NCBI GenBank assembly: GCA_004335635.1
Contig: QAXH01005988.1
Location: 1-56,169, forward strand
DNA from: Chloromonas sp. AAM2
Lineage: Eukaryota; Chlorophyta; Chlorophyceae; Chlamydomonadales; Chlamydomonadaceae
Direction of reading: 5' to 3'
DNA: 56,169 nt
The translations under genes were made by a program, and so were the position numbers. The notes under the pieces are model-generated. The model was not told the DNA's origin and ran no database searches. It saw only the letters and a program-made list of their open reading frames with translations. Positions 51,362 through 56,169 of the stretch are shown piece by piece. Each line of letters begins with the position of its first letter. Position 1 is the first letter of the stretch.

Positions 51362-54300
51362 ATGGCCACAGACGTCCCACCGCACGTAAGGGCGCGCTTT
51401 GCACCCAGATTTGTTACCCAGCCCTGCTTGCATTTGAATGGCAGCCATCGCAATCTCCGCACCATGCGTCATCGTGACAGACTCACTGCAAGTACGCCGC
51501 ATTGACGATATCTGAGCACGATACATGATTGGAGATGCTGCGATCCTGCTCGCAGATGGTTAGCGAAGCCGTCAAGAAGACGGGCACGGAGGCAGACCAG
51601 GTGAGCAATCGATCGCCCTCTCGTCCGTTACTCAGCGATTCTGAGCTGAATCATCCAAATGTTGCACTTGCCATTCTGCTTCGCTCCTTGCAGCCTCAGC
51701 AGCCAGGCGTGGAGGAGGCCATGAAGGTCAAGCCTCAATTCATCCGCGACGATTACAAGGTTAGAGAAGCAGCTGCTTTGATAAAAGAAAGAAGTTTGCC
51801 AGTTCTGGGATTACCACTGGAACATGTGTTGTGATAGTTTGAAAGTGTTATTTGGTATACTGTGGAGTTTGTACACTGTGTCACAGGTGTGCGTGTGTGT
51901 TTATCCTACACATTGACATTGTTTGTTGACACGTTGTCATTGCCCATGGTGACCCGCTTCCTCCCCAAGGCGCTGGTGGATGACGCAGGTGGTGCCATTC
52001 TGTTCTGCAGCTGCGTGTTGTTGCGGATATATGGAGGATAACACACGCACCACAATCACACTGGTTCCAGTGCCAGTCCCAGAATTGTCCCAGAACTGGC
52101 AAACTTTTTTTTTGTACCACAGCTCGCTGCTCTGTTTTATTAATCATGATGAGTCGCAAGCGTCACAGGTCAACAGGCACCTTCTGTCATCCTGTTTCCT
52201 TTGATGTATTTACTACCTGGTCATTTTGTTGACGATGGCTTTTTGTTCTTTTGTACGTTTTTGGTCGTGATGGTGCACTGTCAGAGCAATTTAATCATCT
52301 TCCTGCTCACATCCTGTTTCTTCAGGACACGTTCCACACCTTCCACACCTGCTTGTACTTTCTCAAATGCAACAATGTCACAGCCGAGGTTGCAGCGCAC
52401 GATTTTCCCGTGCCCCTTCTCTGCAGGGATCTGGCAAGCTGGCCGGCAAGGTTGCTCTGATCACCGGGGGTGACTCGGGCATTGGCCGGGCGGCTGCTGT
52501 CCACTTTGCACGTGAAGGCGCGGCGGGGGTCGCCATCGTGCACGTGGGCGGGGCTGAGGGGAAGGATGCAGAGGATACGGTGAGTGAAACAGTACCATGA
52601 GGATAGTGAAATTCGATTTCTGCCGGGGATGCAGTCGACACAGCTGTCAATAGCTGTCAGTAATTGTCGTTAGTTGCTCTCTGGGACGCGTACAAGGGTG
52701 TTACGCAGAGTCGTCTTTGGCACTGCGGCACAGTCGGTCCAACAATGTGCAACCTTTGTGATTGTCAGAAGCGACTCGCTTGCTGTGCGGGCCTTGCATG
52801 GTGCACTGTCTTGTGCAGGCAAGCAATGCATACAAGCGCGTTTTGCTGGCAATAAGAGGTGGCAGAGCTGGTCAGATATCAAGTTGGCTCTGCTGCTGTT
52901 GCTACCTCCTCGCTCCCTGGACTTATTGCCATGTAACAACAACGCAAACGCAAACACCAACAACACCAACAACGACATATGATTGTCACTGCGTGCACTA
53001 GTATGTGTGATAGTGCGTGTGCGTGTGTGCTGCTGGTAGGTGCGCTCTGTTGAGGCGGAAGGCGGCAAGTGCGTGTCTATTGTTGCCGATGTGGGCGATC
53101 CTCAGGTACGGATTGCAGGTGTCCTATTCACATTCAAGACTAGTGCAAGAAGATATGCGGTCAAGGACATGCTTGTGTGTGAGCGCTGAGTCATCTGATC
53201 CATTGATACGAGTAAATCCACACCCGAGATCTGCACAAGCGGAGTCAGAATTCAAGGGTCAAGGGCAATTGGTGTGTTTGCTCTGGGTACATGTGGTCCC
53301 TTTGATACAAACTCCATTGTTGTTCAAGCTCAGACATTCACATCTCTGGAAGCATAGCTCTTGAGCCATGGGGATAAGTGTCGCACTGATCGCCTCATCA
53401 CGTGCCTTGGTGCCTTGCAAGCAGTCATAGGTCATTTGCTAGCACGGCCCTGCAAGGCATGGTTCTTTCACTGTCAGGGGAAGTGATCAGCACGAGCATG
53501 GTTTGTGTGCAGGCGTGCACGCATGCTGTTGAGAGGACCATGCAAGAGTTGGGTCGACTGGACATCTTGGTAAACAATGCAGCCCAACAGGTGCGTGTTT
53601 AGGCGGGCACTTGGGACAGGTTATTTGTGTGAAATTTTGAAAACGGTTCATGAGGTGGGAAAGACAAACGCGTTTTGTGGGCATTAGCGAATGCTTGCCC
53701 CCGTCGTTGGCCGTGAAGCAGCCACTAGCATTTTGCATGTGCCATCCAGCGGGCATGCAGCTTCTGCTTACGTTTCACGTTGACCTCTAGCCATGCTCAC
53801 ATAAGAAAAAGTGTTCTGACGCGTGAGAATGTCAAACTTGTGTAAAGATCTGCGAGTGCTCTTCGTGTTGCAGTAAAACGTATGACCTGCTTCAGCTGCT
53901 GCCTTGCTTGTTGTATAATGCAGCACACCAAGGAAAGCATCCTGGACATCACTCCGGAGCAGCTGCAGCGCACATTCGCCACCAACCTGTTCTCCATGTT
54001 CCACCTGGTAAAGGTATGCAACCTAACGTCACAAGCACCGCACATCACATGGCACGGACTTTCACATGCATGGTGTGTCAACTCTTGCAGCAAGCATTAG
54101 CTGCATCTATTCATACCTGTGTGTATCTAGAGTATGCAAAACAATCCTCGTTCACATCAACACAAGCCAGCAGCAGTGCCAGAACGTTGGCATCTCTGCC
54201 CCGTGCAACAAGCATCAGCCGCGAGCTGGCAACACCCTCCGATGTGCATTCTTGCGTTCGTCAATAAGGCTTGACTTTCACGTCGATGCTAGCAAGCCGC

Positions 54301-55807
54301 AGCTCCAATCAGTGCCAAGAAGGACAGGACGCGTTACGTGATTTTCTTGTTGCGCAGGCTGCGCTGCCGCATCTCAAGTCCGGCTCGTCCATCATCAACA
54401 GCACCAGCGTTACCGCATACAAGGGCCAACCAAAACTGCTGGACTACTCCACCACGAAGGGAGGCATCGTGAGCTTTACGCGATCCTTGTCAGAGCAGCT
54501 CGTGTCAAAGGGTGGGTCTGGCAGTCCATGCACATGCCGTTGTCATGAACAGCAGCCGGAGTTTGGCCAGATGTGAATCTGCATCTGCCGGCTGCCAAGA
54601 TCACCGGAGGTCCATGATCACCGGAGAAGGGAGACGGAGACGGAGAAACCATGCAGCCTGTTTATTGTCGCTGTCATCTTTTATGAACAGCAGCCCAAGG
54701 AACTGCTCAAATCATACACGCACCAGCGGTTTGGCGTGAAAAAGTCGTGAACAAAGTGTCCGTAACCGGCGGTGAACCTATCTGCCCTGGGATTTGATGC
54801 TCTTCGACCATGGGCTGCCAAACACAGTCTAGTGTCGTCGTGTGCTCAGTTGCCGACAGCAACAACTGGCCAAGGTCGTCTCGAGTCGCAAAGCCTGTTG
54901 ATGCACAGCATGTGTGTCGGTGTCTGCGTGTGTCATGCGTATGTCATGCGTGTGTGCGTGCATGCGCGTGCGTGCGTGTGTTTCAAGGGGGTAGGGAGGA
55001 CGTCGCACTGCATACAAGGCAGGTAATGAATGCGTGTACATGACATGCACACTGCCACCACTTGATGCAGGCATTCGCGTCAACGCAGTGGCACCAGGGC
55101 CCATCTGGACGCCACTCATCCCAGCCACCTTTGGAGAGGTGCGGTGTCAGTCGACACATCGGTGATGATTGATTACATGAGAGCAGGCTACATCACACGC
55201 CTAGCCAAGATGTTGATATCACCATGGTCATGGAATGAGAGCAATTCCAACGCAAGTAATGAAAGCATTGTCAGCACGTGACTTATCGCTGAGTTCCATA
55301 CCATTGTATTGAGGTTCCTTGGTCTGATTGGCATGCTTCACTTTGGCTTTGGCAACCAAAGGATTAGCATGATATTTGTACAACACAGTTTATAGCAGGG
55401 CAGCCGTTGAAAGGTTGGGATAAGATGTGCACGTTTTTCACTTATCCTGAGCAAGAGAACAAAAGATATGTCCAGCATGGACGCTAGCACGCCGGATACC
55501 ATGCTGGCCTGTCCTGCTGGGGTTTTGTGCCATTGCAAGACGCATCCAGCCCGGGTATGCACCGTCCCTGTGCATGGGGGTTGGGCTTAACCACCCGGCC
55601 TCCTTACTTACGCCGACCGGCGTCCTCTTTCTTTCTTTCTTTCTTTCTCCCTAGGCATACCGAGACGGAAATGTAACATGTACACTATGCAGGAAGCTGC
55701 TGGCAGCTTTGGCAAGCAGGCGCCCATGGACCGTGCGGGGCAGCCCTCGGAAGTGGCTACATCGTACGTTTTCCTGGCCAGCGACATCGACAGCAGCTAC
55801 ATCACCG
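51362..55807 (+). CDS. Short-chain dehydrogenase/reductase, glucose/ribitol dehydrogenase-like; last exon outside the window
   Basis: An NAD(P)-dependent oxidoreductase of the classical SDR fold. Exons: 51362-51385, 51556-51600, 51694-51759, 52427-52579, 53040-53105, 53513-53590, 53924-54013, 54358-54511, 55071-55138, 55693-55807. All phases agree over 286 codons. The N-terminal extension (PQQPGVEEAMKVKPQFIRDD) is typical of the glucose-and-ribitol-dehydrogenase/YhdF-YghA subgroup. The Rossmann motif VALITGGDSGIGRA, NNAA (LDILVNNAAQQ), catalytic Ser (IINSTSV), YSTTK (Tyr and Lys of YxxxK) and VAPGPIWTP are all present. The last visible exon ends SSYITG in phase 1, so about 10-14 residues remain beyond the edge. 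The 24-nt first exon (MATDVPPH) is the least certain; translation could instead begin at the ATG at 51556. The natural substrate cannot be told from sequence. Confidence 0.93.
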
Positions 55808-56169
55808 GTGAGCATCAGTGGGGGGAGGTTGGAGGGCTTGTGCGAGGGGCATAAAAGGGCGTGTGCACAGGCCACCCCGCGTCGTACGTTTGGTTGCATT
55901 ACGGTAGCCGCCAAAGGACATGGATCCGTCAGCTTCTTTTACTACGGCCCACCCTTAGCTGGAGCCCTGTATTTGTTGCAAGTGTGAGACGGGCCAAATG
56001 ATATTATGCCTGGCCAGCGAGCGACGGTGATCATGGCTGAAGGGTTTGAATGAAGAGTCATGTACAGCTCACCCTGCAGATCTTGTACAGATCACCCTGC
56101 AGATCATGATGAACGAAGATTCATGTACAGATCACCCTGCAGATCATGATGAATGAAGATTCATGTACA
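55808..56169. other. SDR terminal intron, cut by the window edge, with a 40-bp repeat
   Basis: No exon encoding the expected SDR C-terminus was found. From 56058 to the end, units of about 40 bp (tcatgtacagatcaccctgc plus agatcatgatgaaYgaagat) repeat, with starts at 56121 and 56161 and a shortened first unit. The array continues outside the window. Confidence 0.75.

Overview
The window is nuclear DNA from a eukaryote, most likely a green alga (core Chlorophyta). Every recognisable gene is split into many short exons by GT-AG introns of about 100-1500 bp, and exon phases match across junctions. The gene set includes a nuclear-encoded organellar ribosomal protein bL17 with a transit-like N-terminus, a plant/fungal-type AZG purine permease, and a small secreted protein carrying a Cys/Trp motif I associate with chlorophyte extracellular proteins. 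TGTAA pentamers, the chlorophyte-type poly(A) signal, follow some genes. I cannot name the species.

Layout, left to right: (1) minus strand, 1155-4243, the 5' part of a queuosine salvage glycosylase gene (QNG1/C9orf64 family), which runs off the left edge. (2) plus strand, 4817-20001, an ~18-exon gene for a ~1,300-residue TPR plus double-methyltransferase protein of the PRMT7/PRMT9 type. (3) minus strand, 22201-30637, a 17-exon AZG-type purine permease whose first coding exon was not found. (4) 30.6-39.5 kb, gene-poor and repeat-rich, with a ~500-bp-arm inverted repeat. (5) plus strand, ~39.5-40.1 kb, a small Cys/Pro-rich secreted-type protein. (6) minus strand, 41480-44125, proteasome subunit beta-6 (PBF1), head-to-head over 245 bp with (7) plus strand, 44371-45441, bL17. 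(8) minus strand, 46368-50527, a fusion of a VHL-beta-like domain, an HExxH zinc metallopeptidase domain and a ~300-residue Thr/Ser/Gly-rich tail. (9) plus strand, 51362-55807, a glucose/ribitol-dehydrogenase-like SDR gene whose last exon lies beyond the right edge.

The genes are unrelated housekeeping or accessory functions with alternating orientation (divergent pairs 1/2, 6/7 and 8/9; convergent pairs 2/3, 5/6 and 7/8), so I see no pathway cluster. Two things stand out. First, short tandem or near-tandem duplications repeatedly straddle splice junctions. They include a 25-copy 20-bp minisatellite grown from a 5' splice site, a duplicated 3' splice site, decoy donors, and decayed exon copies whose protein sequence is still readable. 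Second, gene 8 joins a VHL-like fold to a lethal-factor-like metallopeptidase. A fragment of 25S rRNA also sits inside a PRMT intron. All exon models were read by eye from splice signals, phase and family resemblance; no transcript data or database search was used.
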